Of a stretch of DNA of 64,000 nucleotides, positions 8,317 through 17,295 are shown one piece after another. A program made the position numbers and the translations under genes. Position 1 is the stretch's first letter. Every line of letters starts with the position of its first letter. Under the pieces are notes generated by a model, which saw only the letters and a list, made by a program, of their open reading frames with translations, was not told the origin of the DNA and made no database searches. Source of the stretch: Daejeonella lutea (lineage in GTDB: Bacteria > Bacteroidota > Bacteroidia > Sphingobacteriales > Sphingobacteriaceae); assembly GCF_900168015.1 (NCBI RefSeq), contig NZ_FUYR01000002.1, positions 248,001-312,000 on the forward strand, given 5' to 3'.

Positions 8317-9198
8317 TTATCCGTTTGACAACGCTGCTGCCCCACTCACAATTTCGGTAAGCTCGGTCGTAATTGCTGCTTGTCTTGCCTGGTTATATGA
8401 AAGCTTTAAGGCTTTTAAAAGGTCCCCAGCATTTTCAGTAGCCTTATCCATGGCTGTCATACGCGCACCATGCTCTGATGCATGTGAATCCAGTATAGCT
8501 TTGTAAACCTGTGTTTTGATAGATTTAGGAATTAATTGCTCAACGATTTCTTCCTGTGAAGGCTCAAGGATATAATCGGTTTGCGTTGCCGTATCGGCCA
8601 CAGCCTGAGCTTTAGGAACAGGCAGTAACTGCTCAGTAGTAAGAATCTGCACGGCGGCGTTTCTGAACTGATTGTATACTAGTTCAACGCGATCGAACTC
8701 ACCCTTTGCAAAGCCAACCATGATGGCATCAGTTATTTTAGATGCGTTTTCGAAAGTCAGCTCGCTATACAAGTCATTGTTATTTCCAATAACGTTGTAC
8801 TTGCGTTTTTCGTAGAAATCCTGAACCTTTTTTCCGATCGCCACAATGTGAACATTGCCTTTACGGTATTGCTCTGAGTACTTTTCAGAGATCAGGTTAT
8901 TTGCAGTCTTAATGACGTTCATATTAAACGCCCCTGCTAAACCACGATTTGACGATACTGTAACGATCAATACTTTATTTGGCTCACGTTCCTGAATAAA
9001 AGGAGAATTAGATTCTTCGAGGCTAGCTGAAAGGTTAGCCAAGATGTCTCTCATCTTATTAGCGTAAGGCCTTAACTGGATAATAGCACTTGTTGCCCTT
9101 TTCAACTTCGCCGCTGAAACCATTTTCATGGCTTTAGTGATCTGCTGCGTTGAGGTAACTGATGCGATCCGGTTTCGTACTTCTTTTAAATTAGCCAT
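8317..9198 (-). CDS. atpG: ATP synthase F1 subunit gamma
   Basis: The gamma subunit is the rotating central shaft of F1, linking the c-ring to the alpha/beta head. It is 293 residues and starts MANLKEVRNRIASVTSTQQITKAMKMV, the conserved N-terminal helix. It ends with the matching C-terminal helix (NQARQAAITTELTEIVSGAAAL). The central Rossmann-like part (PNKVLIVTVSSNRGLAGAFN) is intact. It is the last ATP synthase gene of the operon, separated from atpA by a 183-base spacer filled with heptamer repeats. The beta and epsilon genes are not in the window, as is common in Bacteroidota. Confidence 0.97.
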   Translation of the reverse strand: MANLKEVRNRIASVTSTQQITKAMKMVSAAKLKRATSAIIQLRPYANKMRDILANLSASLEESNSPFIQEREPNKVLIVTVSSNRGLAGAFNMNVIKTANNLISEKYSEQYRKGNVHIVAIGKKVQDFYEKRKYNVIGNNNDLYSELTFENASKITDAIMVGFAKGEFDRVELVYNQFRNAAVQILTTEQLLPVPKAQAVADTATQTDYILEPSQEEIVEQLIPKSIKTQVYKAILDSHASEHGARMTAMDKATENAGDLLKALKLSYNQARQAAITTELTEIVSGAAALSNG

Positions 9199-9210
9199 TT
9201 TCTTCAGTTA

Positions 9211-9377
9211 AGAGTGGAAAGTGGAAAGTGGAAAGTTTTAAAAACTGATCTAAAACTTACTACTCAAAACTTATAACTCTTCTTTATTCTATTTTTAAGT
9301 TATGGGTCTTAAGGTAAAAGTTGCAAGTGACAAGATACCGTTTCCTAACACTTTCAACTCTCAACTTTCAACTTCAA
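9211..9377. repeat. Heptamer repeats in inverted orientation between atpA and atpG
   Basis: Three exact tandem GTGGAAA units sit at 9214-9234. About 115 bases further, at 9351-9377, CTTTCAA, CTCTCAA, CTTTCAA and CTTCAA follow one another with 7-base period. The second array is roughly the reverse complement of the first, so the spacer is an imperfect inverted repeat with heptamer periodicity. It interrupts an otherwise tight operon. Confidence 0.7.
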
Positions 9378-9381
9378 CTCC

Positions 9382-10956
9382 TTAGTATTTATCTCCTAAT
9401 TCTTTTGCTACAGTTTCCAGTGCACCTGTAATGCTGTCGTCAAGTTTTCCTGCTTTCAGTCCTTGTAAAACTTCTGGATAACGTTGCTCTAACTGCTGAA
9501 TAAATTCTGCTTCAAAAGCTTTAACCTTGTTTACCGGAACATTACGCATTAAGTTCTTTGTACCTACATAAAGAATTGCAACTTGTTTCTCAACCGTTTC
9601 AGGAGAGAACTGTGCTTGCTTTAACAACTCCACGTTACGGGCACCTTTGTCAAGTACTGATTTAGTAGCTGCATCAAGGTCAGAACCGAACTTTGAGAAA
9701 GCCTCAAGTTCACGGTATTGTGCCTGATCAAGCTTTAATGTACCTGCAACTTTCTTCATCGACTTGATCTGAGCGTTACCACCCACACGTGATACCGAGA
9801 TACCTACGTTAATCGCCGGACGAACACCTGCGTTGAATAAATTTGACTCAAGGAAGATCTGACCATCCGTAATTGAAATTACGTTTGTTGGGATGTATGC
9901 AGAAACGTCACCCGCTTGTGTTTCGATAATCGGCAATGCGGTTAATGAACCACCACCTTTAACGATATGTTTGATCGATTCAGGAAGATCATTCATAGAT
10001 TTTGCAATCTCATCGTTCGAGTTGATCTTAGCTGCACGCTCCAGCAAACGGCTGTGCAGATAGAATACGTCACCTGGATACGCCTCACGGCCCGGAGGAC
10101 GACGAAGAAGCAAAGAAACCTCACGGTATGACACCGCTTGTTTAGATAAATCATCATAAACAATCAGCGCTGGTTTACCAGTATCACGGAAGAACTCACC
10201 GATAGCAGCACCAGCAAACGGAGCGTAGAACTGCATTGGAGCCGGATCAGATGCCGAAGCGGCAACAATTACAGTATATGGCAATGCACCATTTTCTTCC
10301 AGAACTTTAAGGATTTGAGCAACAGTAGAGTTTTTCTGCCCGATTGCAACATATATACAGAAAACAGGCTGACCTGCTTCGTAGAATTCCTTTTGATTAA
10401 TAATGGTATCGATACAAACAGCTGTTTTTCCAGTCTGACGGTCACCGATAACAAGCTCACGTTGTCCACGACCGATAGGAATCATCGCATCAATAGCTTT
10501 GATACCAGTTTGAAGGGGCTCGGTAACCGGCTGTCTGTAAATTACCCCTGGCGCCTTACGCTCCAGTGGCATTTCGTATGTTTCACCAAGAATGGGACCT
10601 TTACCATCGAGTGGTTGGCCAAGTGTGTTAACAACGCGGCCAAGCATACCTTCACCAACTTTGATAGAAGCAATCTTGTTTGTCCTTTTTACAGTGTCAC
10701 CTTCTTTGATCTCATCGAAAGCTCCAAGTAATACAACACCCACATTGTCTTCCTCAAGGTTCAAAACGATACCCTGTAAACCGTTATCAAATTCAACAAG
10801 CTCGCCTGATTGAACTTTTGTTAAACCGTATACGCGGGCAATACCGTCACCCACTTGTAACACGGTACCAACCTCTTCGAGTTCGGCTTCCGACTTAAAG
10901 CCCGACAATTGTTGTCTTAAAATCGCCGAAACTTCATCTGGTCTTACCTCTACCAT
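9382..10956 (-). CDS. atpA: ATP synthase F1 subunit alpha
   Basis: The alpha subunit alternates with beta in the F1 head and carries the non-catalytic nucleotide sites. It is 524 residues, a usual length. Visible are the N-terminal beta-barrel ([18 protein letters not shown]), the P-loop GDRQTGKT near residue 170, the region [12 protein letters not shown], and the alpha signature [14 protein letters not shown] near residue 365. It has the ATG start [13 protein letters not shown]. It lies 87 bases after atpH. Intact. Confidence 0.98.
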   Translation of the reverse strand: MVEVRPDEVSAILRQQLSGFKSEAELEEVGTVLQVGDGIARVYGLTKVQSGELVEFDNGLQGIVLNLEEDNVGVVLLGAFDEIKEGDTVKRTNKIASIKVGEGMLGRVVNTLGQPLDGKGPILGETYEMPLERKAPGVIYRQPVTEPLQTGIKAIDAMIPIGRGQRELVIGDRQTGKTAVCIDTIINQKEFYEAGQPVFCIYVAIGQKNSTVAQILKVLEENGALPYTVIVAASASDPAPMQFYAPFAGAAIGEFFRDTGKPALIVYDDLSKQAVSYREVSLLLRRPPGREAYPGDVFYLHSRLLERAAKINSNDEIAKSMNDLPESIKHIVKGGGSLTALPIIETQAGDVSAYIPTNVISITDGQIFLESNLFNAGVRPAINVGISVSRVGGNAQIKSMKKVAGTLKLDQAQYRELEAFSKFGSDLDAATKSVLDKGARNVELLKQAQFSPETVEKQVAILYVGTKNLMRNVPVNKVKAFEAEFIQQLEQRYPEVLQGLKAGKLDDSITGALETVAKELGDKY

Positions 10957-11043
10957 AGTAGTATTTTTTGTTTTTAATGTTGTTAATCTATACTTCCTGT
11001 CCCCATTAGGAAGTTTAAAAATCCCCGTAAAGGGCTGGGGCTA

Positions 11044-11583
11044 TTAATTTTGTGTAAACTCTTTTCTCAGTTTATTGAGCTTGCTTGAGATACTAGTATC
11101 AAATTGTTTATCGCCAACTTTCAGGATAAATCCACCAATAAGCTTAGGATCTACGATCGATGTAAGGATAACTTCTCCTTTAGTAGACTGCTTAACCACA
11201 TCCTCAATCTGCTTGATATTTTCCTGGCTCAAAGGAGACGCTGAAGTAACAGTTGCTTTAACTACATTTTTAAGAATATTATACTGGCTGATAAACTCTT
11301 TTGCAGTGGCAAATAATATTTCAGACCGCCCTTTTCTGATCACGATCTTGAAAAAGGAAAGGATCATTTCATGCACTTTACCGGAGAATAAGCCGTCCAG
11401 AATATTAGCCTTCTTATCGAGACTAATGATAGGATTTTTTAATATCGCCTGTAGCTCCGGATTCGCTCTGCAGGTTTCAAGAAACAGCTCAATATCTTTT
11501 TTTATTGTCTCGACAGCGTTTTGCTCGCCAGCCAGGTCAATTAAAGATTTTGCGTAACGCGTTGCAACTTGTATTTCTGACAT
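11044..11583 (-). CDS. atpH: ATP synthase F1 subunit delta
   Basis: The delta subunit (OSCP) sits on top of F1 and joins it to the peripheral b stalk. It is 179 residues. The N-terminal six-helix domain begins ATRYAKSLIDLAGEQNAVE. The C-terminal part has the family pattern VILTSIVDPKLIGGFILKVGDKQFDTSI. It lies between atpF and atpA in the standard order. The spacer upstream to atpF contains a heptamer repeat array. Confidence 0.95.
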   Translation of the reverse strand: MSEIQVATRYAKSLIDLAGEQNAVETIKKDIELFLETCRANPELQAILKNPIISLDKKANILDGLFSGKVHEMILSFFKIVIRKGRSEILFATAKEFISQYNILKNVVKATVTSASPLSQENIKQIEDVVKQSTKGEVILTSIVDPKLIGGFILKVGDKQFDTSISSKLNKLRKEFTQN

Positions 11584-11590
11584 ATATTTT

Positions 11591-11676
11591 AGTTGTTAGT
11601 TGTTAGTTGTTAGTTGTGAGGCCTTCCAATCGTTAAACCCACTTCCATTCTCAACTCTCAACTCTCCATTCTCAAC
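11591..11676. repeat. Heptamer repeats between atpF and atpH
   Basis: Three tandem AGTTGTT units at 11591-11611 are followed by AGTTGTG. About 30 bases on, CTCAACT-type heptamers appear (TCTCAACTCTCAACTCTCC, then CTCAACTCAA), partly complementary to the first array. The structure matches the spacer between atpA and atpG but with a different heptamer. Confidence 0.65.
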
Positions 11677-12189
11677 TCAATTAAGTTTAACCTCTTTTAG
11701 AAGGTCGTTAACTAATGCCTGTTGTTTATCCTGATCTTCAAATTGCTTACGCAACACTTTTTCAGCAATATCAAGAGACAAGGTTGAAACCTGGTTTTTG
11801 ATCTCAGCCATTGCGGCAAGCTTTTGATTATTTATCTCGTCTTTTGCTTTCTCAATAAGCTTAGCACCTTCAGTTTTCGCTGAGTCCTTAGCATCATTGA
11901 TGATCTGATCTTTAATTTCTTTAGCTTCCTTTAAGATATTGTCACGCTCCAAACGTGCTTCTCTTAAAAGATCTTCATTTTCACTGATAAGCTTAGCCAT
12001 TTCAGCTTTAGCCATTTCAGCTTTTGACAAAGCATCTTCAATTGAACGCTCCCGCTCATCAAGAGCCTGAACGATGGGCTTCCATGCGAATTTGCTCAAA
12101 AGGAAGAACAGTATTAAAAAGGCTACTGTCGACCAGATGAATAATCCCGGATCCGGTGATACCAGGGGATTTAATGCCAGTAATGTCAT
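11677..12189 (-). CDS. atpF: ATP synthase F0 subunit b
   Basis: Subunit b forms the peripheral stalk that holds the F1 head against rotation. It is 170 residues: one membrane helix near the N-terminus (GLFIWSTVAFLILFFLLSKFAW, residues 15-36) and a long charged helix to the end, usual for the family. Near residues 56-68 there is a short internal repeat, AEMAKAEMAK. It has ATG start MTLLALNPLVSPDPG. The C-terminus ends LLKEVKLN. It lies in the order c, b, delta, as in other bacteria. Confidence 0.95.
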   Translation of the reverse strand: MTLLALNPLVSPDPGLFIWSTVAFLILFFLLSKFAWKPIVQALDERERSIEDALSKAEMAKAEMAKLISENEDLLREARLERDNILKEAKEIKDQIINDAKDSAKTEGAKLIEKAKDEINNQKLAAMAEIKNQVSTLSLDIAEKVLRKQFEDQDKQQALVNDLLKEVKLN

Positions 12190-12263
12190 TATCGTATATT
12201 ATTTAATAAATCAATCAAAATAATAAAATAAGGCCGGTGCCAATCGCACAAGCCTTATTTTAA

Positions 12264-12506
<243 letters not shown>

Positions 12507-12528
12507 TTAAACAAAAAATAAATTCATA

Positions 12529-13671
12529 TTAGTGCTCAGCATGCTCTTCGACAGCCATCCCGATAAACAAGGCTGACAGAATTGTGAAAATAAATGCCTG
12601 AATAAACCCTACTACCAGCTCAATTACACTGATAAATAGTACAAACGGAATTGCTACACCAGCAACCAGAACGCTCTTAATAATAAAGATCAACGAGATT
12701 AAACTCAGGATCAAGATGTGCCCTGCCGTAATGTTTGCAAACAAACGTATCATCAAAGCAATAGGCTTGGTGAATAAACCGATGATTTCGACAGGGATCA
12801 TCAATGGATACAACCACCATGGAACGTGCGGAGTGAAGACGTGACCCCAGTAATTCTTATTACCATTTATAGTAGTAAGGACAAATGTACAAAGGGCAAG
12901 CATCATCGTTACCGCAATATTACCGGTAAGGTTAGCACCACCAGGAAAGAAAGGAATCAATCCCATCAGGTTGTTTAACCACACGAAAAAGAACACTGTC
13001 AATAAATAAGGCATAAAGCCTTTATATCTGTAACCTAATTGAGGTTTCGCAATATCATCACGAACAAAAAGAATAATAGGCTCAAGAATAGATTGCAAGC
13101 CTTTTGGAGCTTTACCTTCACGTTTCTTGTATGCGTTAGCTATTCCAATAAATACTACAAGAAGAACAATCACCGATATCAATAAGGATACTACGTTTTT
13201 GGTAATTGAAATATCAAGAGGTTTGGTATTTAAGATATCTCCTTTCGAGTCGTGAGTAATGTAAGTCCCATCCGCGCCTTTAACTGCTGAAGGATAATAA
13301 TATTTTCCGTGGTAATTTACAAGATTGACACCGTCTGCGTTAATAACCTCTGTACCGTGGTCGTTATGCCCAAACTTATTCGAAAGGAATGTCACCAGGC
13401 CATTTTCCGTATACAATATAACGGGCAATGGGACAGAAACATCACCAAAGAAATGCCACTCATGAGAGTCAGCAATGTGATGCAGGATCATCTGAGAAAT
13501 ATCTTCTTCTTTTTCCTCGCCTTCAGCATGCGCAACCGAAGTTTCAGCGTGCGCCGTGTCTGCAGAAGTATGCTCTTGTGAAAAGGCCGTAAAGCTCAGC
13601 AATGAAAATAAAACCGCACAAAATGATTTGCTGAAGAATTTTTTTGAATTGAAAATATGGCTCAAATCCAT
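12529..13671 (-). CDS. atpB: ATP synthase F0 subunit a with long N-terminal extension
   Basis: Subunit a forms the proton half-channels beside the c-ring. The conserved arginine is R309 in MIRLFANITAGH. At 380 residues it is about 110 longer than the E. coli protein. The extra part is a signal-peptide-like segment (residues 15-31, ending FTAFSQ) and a His/Glu-rich stretch (HTSADTAHAETSVAHAEGEEKEE begins near residue 34), giving about 120 residues predicted outside the membrane before the first core helix near 156-178. From memory such extensions occur across Bacteroidota. The rest is a normal multi-helix core. The ATG start retains the signal segment. Confidence 0.95.
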   Translation of the reverse strand: MDLSHIFNSKKFFSKSFCAVLFSLLSFTAFSQEHTSADTAHAETSVAHAEGEEKEEDISQMILHHIADSHEWHFFGDVSVPLPVILYTENGLVTFLSNKFGHNDHGTEVINADGVNLVNYHGKYYYPSAVKGADGTYITHDSKGDILNTKPLDISITKNVVSLLISVIVLLVVFIGIANAYKKREGKAPKGLQSILEPIILFVRDDIAKPQLGYRYKGFMPYLLTVFFFVWLNNLMGLIPFFPGGANLTGNIAVTMMLALCTFVLTTINGNKNYWGHVFTPHVPWWLYPLMIPVEIIGLFTKPIALMIRLFANITAGHILILSLISLIFIIKSVLVAGVAIPFVLFISVIELVVGFIQAFIFTILSALFIGMAVEEHAEH

Positions 13672-13685
13672 TTATTATAAGGAAT

Positions 13686-14075
13686 TTACTTAATTTTTTG
13701 GTTGCGCAAGTTACACAACAAACAATATATTTCAAACACTGTATGAAAGAAATATAGATAAAAAAAACAGATCATAAATTTAGCCGGATTCACAGTGTTT
13801 TGACTGATGTAAACAAAGGCTATTACCATGTACAAAAGCAGCTTTACTGCGATGCTGGCAAGAAGGGCTTGCCCGGATGATTTTACGCTTACGCTCATTC
13901 TCCAGGAGGCGAATAAATAGATTACAAAGGTTATAATGCTGAACACTATGAACATCTTATCAAATCGGGGAATCAATAGATCAAGTTCCTTAAAGTGATG
14001 ATGAATTACAAAGGGTGGTATTGCCAGTAATATATTGAAAAGAACAAAATAGATAAGGAATCTGGTAATACTCAT
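13686..14075 (-). CDS. AtpI-like membrane protein of the ATP synthase operon
   Basis: A 129-residue membrane protein with about four hydrophobic segments: ITRFLIYFVLFNILLAIPPFV, FIVFSIITFVIYLFASW, LLASIAVKLLLYMVIAFVYIS and the FYLYFFHTVFEIYCLLC segment. Position and topology match the poorly conserved gene found between atpZ and atpB in Bacteroidota, which resembles AtpI, a c-ring assembly factor. A longer reading frame runs upstream to 14147, but the ATG at 14075 overlaps the atpZ stop as ATGA and gives the better start. Specific function is inferred from position. Confidence 0.75.
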   Translation of the reverse strand: MSITRFLIYFVLFNILLAIPPFVIHHHFKELDLLIPRFDKMFIVFSIITFVIYLFASWRMSVSVKSSGQALLASIAVKLLLYMVIAFVYISQNTVNPAKFMICFFYLYFFHTVFEIYCLLCNLRNQKIK

Positions 14076-14323
14076 GACTTCAGCGACCTTATGGTTTGAT
14101 AGATAGAAAAACAAACTCCAATAACACAGGCAATCGCCGTTACCCATTGAGTTTTATGAGCATAATATTGATCGATTTTATATCCGATGAATGCGAAAGC
14201 TCCAATGATCGCCATCATTTGAAACGCCACGCCCGTATACTTTGCGTAACCGCTCAGCGCTTTTTTCTCATCCGCCAAACCTTCTTCCTGGGGGCTTTCT
14301 GATTTCTCTTGGTGGTTTTCCAT
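14072..14323 (-). CDS. AtpZ/AtpI family protein
   Basis: First gene of the ATP synthase operon. It has 83 residues: a charged N-terminal tail (MENHQEKSESPQEEG), then SGYAKYTGVAFQMMAIIGAFAFIGYKID, then a second membrane helix ending in IYQTIRSLKS. GVAFQM...G.KIDQ is the AtpZ pattern. AtpZ, with AtpI, has been linked to F0 assembly and divalent cation transport in other bacteria; that role is not shown here. Its stop overlaps the next start by four bases. A TAnnTTTG element lies 18 bases upstream. Confidence 0.85.
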   Translation of the reverse strand: MENHQEKSESPQEEGLADEKKALSGYAKYTGVAFQMMAIIGAFAFIGYKIDQYYAHKTQWVTAIACVIGVCFSIYQTIRSLKS

Positions 14324-14340
14324 TGCAATTCTTAAGAGCG

Positions 14341-14348
14341 CAAAATTA
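14341..14348 (-). promoter_or_regulatory. Candidate -7 element of the atp operon promoter
   Basis: The minus strand reads TAATTTTG, an exact fit to TAnnTTTG, 17 bases before the atpZ ATG. No good -33 TTG is seen at 19-21 bases. The 251 bases between atpZ and porW hold this, a promoter candidate for porW, and nothing else recognised. Confidence 0.35.
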
Positions 14349-14529
14349 TCAATAATATCTTGCTTCTAAGGTCCTCATGAGGGTGGTATGTTATAGAAAT
14401 AACATTGAGACAATATTCGATATGGGATATGCTTGTTTTCTATAAACATGTGACCGCCTTCGGGATCAATTGACGGTTTCTTTGTAGCGAAACATTATAT
14501 TTACATGGGAAATTCCAGCATGAATAAAA

Positions 14530-14537
14530 TATCTTTG
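14530..14537 (+). promoter_or_regulatory. Candidate -7 element upstream of porW
   Basis: The plus strand reads TATCTTTG, an exact fit to TAnnTTTG, 37 bases before the TTG start of porW. No TTG -33 element is obvious at the expected spacing. Confidence 0.35.
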
Positions 14538-14574
14538 CGTAGATTTTGTTTTATAAAAGTCAAGCATTAATCAA

Positions 14575-17295
14575 TTGAGATCAAACAATCCACTTAGCTT
14601 TTTCAGCCTATTATATTTTTGCATTATTTGTTTAGGGTTCTCTGCATGCGATTCTCAAAAACAGACTGTTGCAAGCCGTGGAATGCAGAATCTAACTGCG
14701 CATTATAATATCATGTATAATGCGAATCTGCTGGTCGACGATAGCGAGCGTAACATTGAACTAATCACGACCGATGATTATGAAAGGCTCATATCTGTAT
14801 ACAAAGAACCGAAAGAAGCAACAGCACAAGGAGAAATCAAAAACCTTGACCAGGCAATCCTTAAGGCTAATGTTATTGCTAATGAAAAGTCGCTGAGTAA
14901 TTATGTTGATGATGCCTATTTCCTGATCGCGAAAGCAAATCATCTCAAAGCGAACTTCTACAATGCATCGGAATTTTTCACTTATGTTTATAACTCTTAT
15001 CCTGAAGAGAAAGAGTTGAGGCAGGCGGCCTTAGCGTGGAAAGCCCGGTCACTGATAGAATCTGAGCGATTTGAGGAGGCTGAGGCAACCTTGGATACGG
15101 CACTTAAATATATCAAAACGGAAAAAGAATCTGTGGGCGATATATATGCGACCAAGGCACAGCTTCATTTATATGCCAACCAGGATGAAGAGGCGATAAA
15201 CATGCTTGAGCAGGCAATTAAAAATGCCCGGAACCGCCAGCACAAGATTCGGTGGACCTATCTAGTAGCCCAACTACAACAAATAACAAAAAAGCCTGAA
15301 GCAGCATATGACAATTATACCGAAGTTGTCAAGAGTAATGCTCCATTTGATATGGCTTTTAATGCGAATCTCAATAGAATTAGTATTCGCGACGAGCAAA
15401 ACGGAAATAAAGTAAGCAGATCACAGCAACTTAGGTCGCTCCTAAAAGACGATAAAAACAAAGACTTTGTCGACCAGATCTATTTTCAAATAGGCAACAG
15501 TTATGCTGCAGAAAATGACATGGAAAAAGCGATTGAGAATTATAACCTTTCTGTAAAAAATAGCACAAAAAATCTCATTCAAAAAGGCCTGTCTTATCAA
15601 AAGCTTGCTCAAATTTATTTCGATCAATCTGATTTTATACGATCTAAAGCCTATTACGACAGCACCCTGGCTGCATTGCCAAAGACGTATCCGGATTATG
15701 CGCTAATAAATACTAAAGCAGCGAACATAGAATTATTAGCCGACAGACTTACGACAATTTCACAGCAGGATACACTACAAATGCTCGCAAGTCTGCCTGA
15801 AGCCGATAGAGATTTACGCATTGGTGCACTGGTTAGGGAGCAAACGTTAAAAGCGCTGAAATCGGCAGAAGCGTTTGCCAGTTCAAGTCTGCCTGGGCCG
15901 ACACAAGCTCTTGCAAACAGCGTGAAGGAAGGCAAATTCTACTTTAATAACTCTATCGCATTAAAACAGGGCTTATTAGATTTTAAAAAGCGATGGGGTA
16001 ATAGAAAGCTTGAAGATAACTGGAGGCGAAGTCAAAAATCGGCAAGTGATATCAGCTCAACTATATCACCGGATCAAGCCATTGCTAATCCTTTTCAGCA
16101 GTCAGTTCCTGACCCTACCGCATCTAATATTGAAACGATAAGGCGTACCTTCATTGAAGGCATGCCCCTGACTCCCGAACAGAAACTGGCTTCAGACCAA
16201 AAGATTGCTTCTGCATACTTTGATATAGCAAATTATTACCGCGAAGTGTCGCTGGATACCGCCGAGGCTGTAAATACCTATGAAAAACTGCTTAGCCGTT
16301 TTCCGGAGAACCCGAATAAGCTTGCCATATATTATAACTTATATCGCCTTAACTTAACTGTGAATCCGAAACGTGCGGAAGAATTTAAACAACTACTGCT
16401 CAATGATTTTCCTGATTCCCCATTCGCGAAGATCATTTTGGATCCACAGTACAATCAAAGGTCCGATGAGCAGGAAATAGCTTACAATAAGTTCTATAAT
16501 GAAGCTTATGACCTTTATTCTGTCAAAAAATATGATCAGGTACTTTCACAAGTTGACAAGTATGGTCAGTCATTCACAGGCAGACCGATGCCAGCTCAGT
16601 TAGATTACTTACGCGCCCTTGCTATCGGCCGTACCCAGAGACTTCCGCAGTTGGAAACTGCATTTAAAGAACTGATAACCGCATATCCGGACGACAAGAT
16701 AATTGTCCCGCTGGTGAAAGAACACCTGGAATTCATCAATGCAAACAGGGCGTTATTGAGTGAACGTTTAGTCGTATTGATAGACAATGATCCAAACGGA
16801 GACCGTTTTGTTCAGGAACCAGTAAACGAACCTGTGGCAACTGTAATTTCGACCAGAAGTCCGGAAGTCAAACCGGTCACTGTCACAGAAAATAGAAAGG
16901 CGCCAGTTTCTGTTCCTGCGGAAGTAAATTCTCTTTTTGTAAAAGAAGAGTCTGCCCTATTTTATTTCGTTATTAATGTTTTCGATCCGGTAGTTAACCT
17001 AAGCTCTTCGCGGTTTGGAATTGGCCAATTTAACAGGATCAACTTACCACGAGCAGGACTTAAACATCAGTTAAAAAATGTGAATAAGCAAAACCAGCTT
17101 ATATTTGTAGGTCCGTTTGAAGGCCGGGGAGCTGCTCAGGACTACTACAATAGCATAAATCCGATGATGAAAGAAATAATGAAAATTCCAGCAGCCAAAT
17201 ACAGCACATTTTATATAAACCAGCAAAACCTGGATAAGATTACTGATAGGGCAACTCTCGACCAATATGTTGAGTTTTACAAAAGCACCTACTAA
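14575..17295 (+). CDS. porW: Type IX secretion/gliding lipoprotein PorW (SprE)
   Basis: PorW/SprE is a TPR lipoprotein needed for type IX secretion and gliding, thought to link outer-membrane parts with the GldKLMN motor. The 906-residue protein begins with a lipoprotein signal ending GFSAC (Cys near residue 25). The family start (RGMQNLTAHYNIMYNANLLVDD) follows, then many TPR-like helix pairs between about residues 100 and 720. A SPOR-like tail (LIFVGPFEGRGAAQDYYNSI) closes it. The start is TTG; no later ATG keeps the signal peptide. It overlaps the next gene by one base (TAATG). Length agrees with the family. Confidence 0.88.
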   Translation: MRSNNPLSFFSLLYFCIICLGFSACDSQKQTVASRGMQNLTAHYNIMYNANLLVDDSERNIELITTDDYERLISVYKEPKEATAQGEIKNLDQAILKANVIANEKSLSNYVDDAYFLIAKANHLKANFYNASEFFTYVYNSYPEEKELRQAALAWKARSLIESERFEEAEATLDTALKYIKTEKESVGDIYATKAQLHLYANQDEEAINMLEQAIKNARNRQHKIRWTYLVAQLQQITKKPEAAYDNYTEVVKSNAPFDMAFNANLNRISIRDEQNGNKVSRSQQLRSLLKDDKNKDFVDQIYFQIGNSYAAENDMEKAIENYNLSVKNSTKNLIQKGLSYQKLAQIYFDQSDFIRSKAYYDSTLAALPKTYPDYALINTKAANIELLADRLTTISQQDTLQMLASLPEADRDLRIGALVREQTLKALKSAEAFASSSLPGPTQALANSVKEGKFYFNNSIALKQGLLDFKKRWGNRKLEDNWRRSQKSASDISSTISPDQAIANPFQQSVPDPTASNIETIRRTFIEGMPLTPEQKLASDQKIASAYFDIANYYREVSLDTAEAVNTYEKLLSRFPENPNKLAIYYNLYRLNLTVNPKRAEEFKQLLLNDFPDSPFAKIILDPQYNQRSDEQEIAYNKFYNEAYDLYSVKKYDQVLSQVDKYGQSFTGRPMPAQLDYLRALAIGRTQRLPQLETAFKELITAYPDDKIIVPLVKEHLEFINANRALLSERLVVLIDNDPNGDRFVQEPVNEPVATVISTRSPEVKPVTVTENRKAPVSVPAEVNSLFVKEESALFYFVINVFDPVVNLSSSRFGIGQFNRINLPRAGLKHQLKNVNKQNQLIFVGPFEGRGAAQDYYNSINPMMKEIMKIPAAKYSTFYINQQNLDKITDRATLDQYVEFYKSTY

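Noticed and set aside
9199-11676. Heptamer arrays considered as a CRISPR or CRISPR-like array
   Set aside because: Units are 7 bases with no unique spacers and no cas genes are present.
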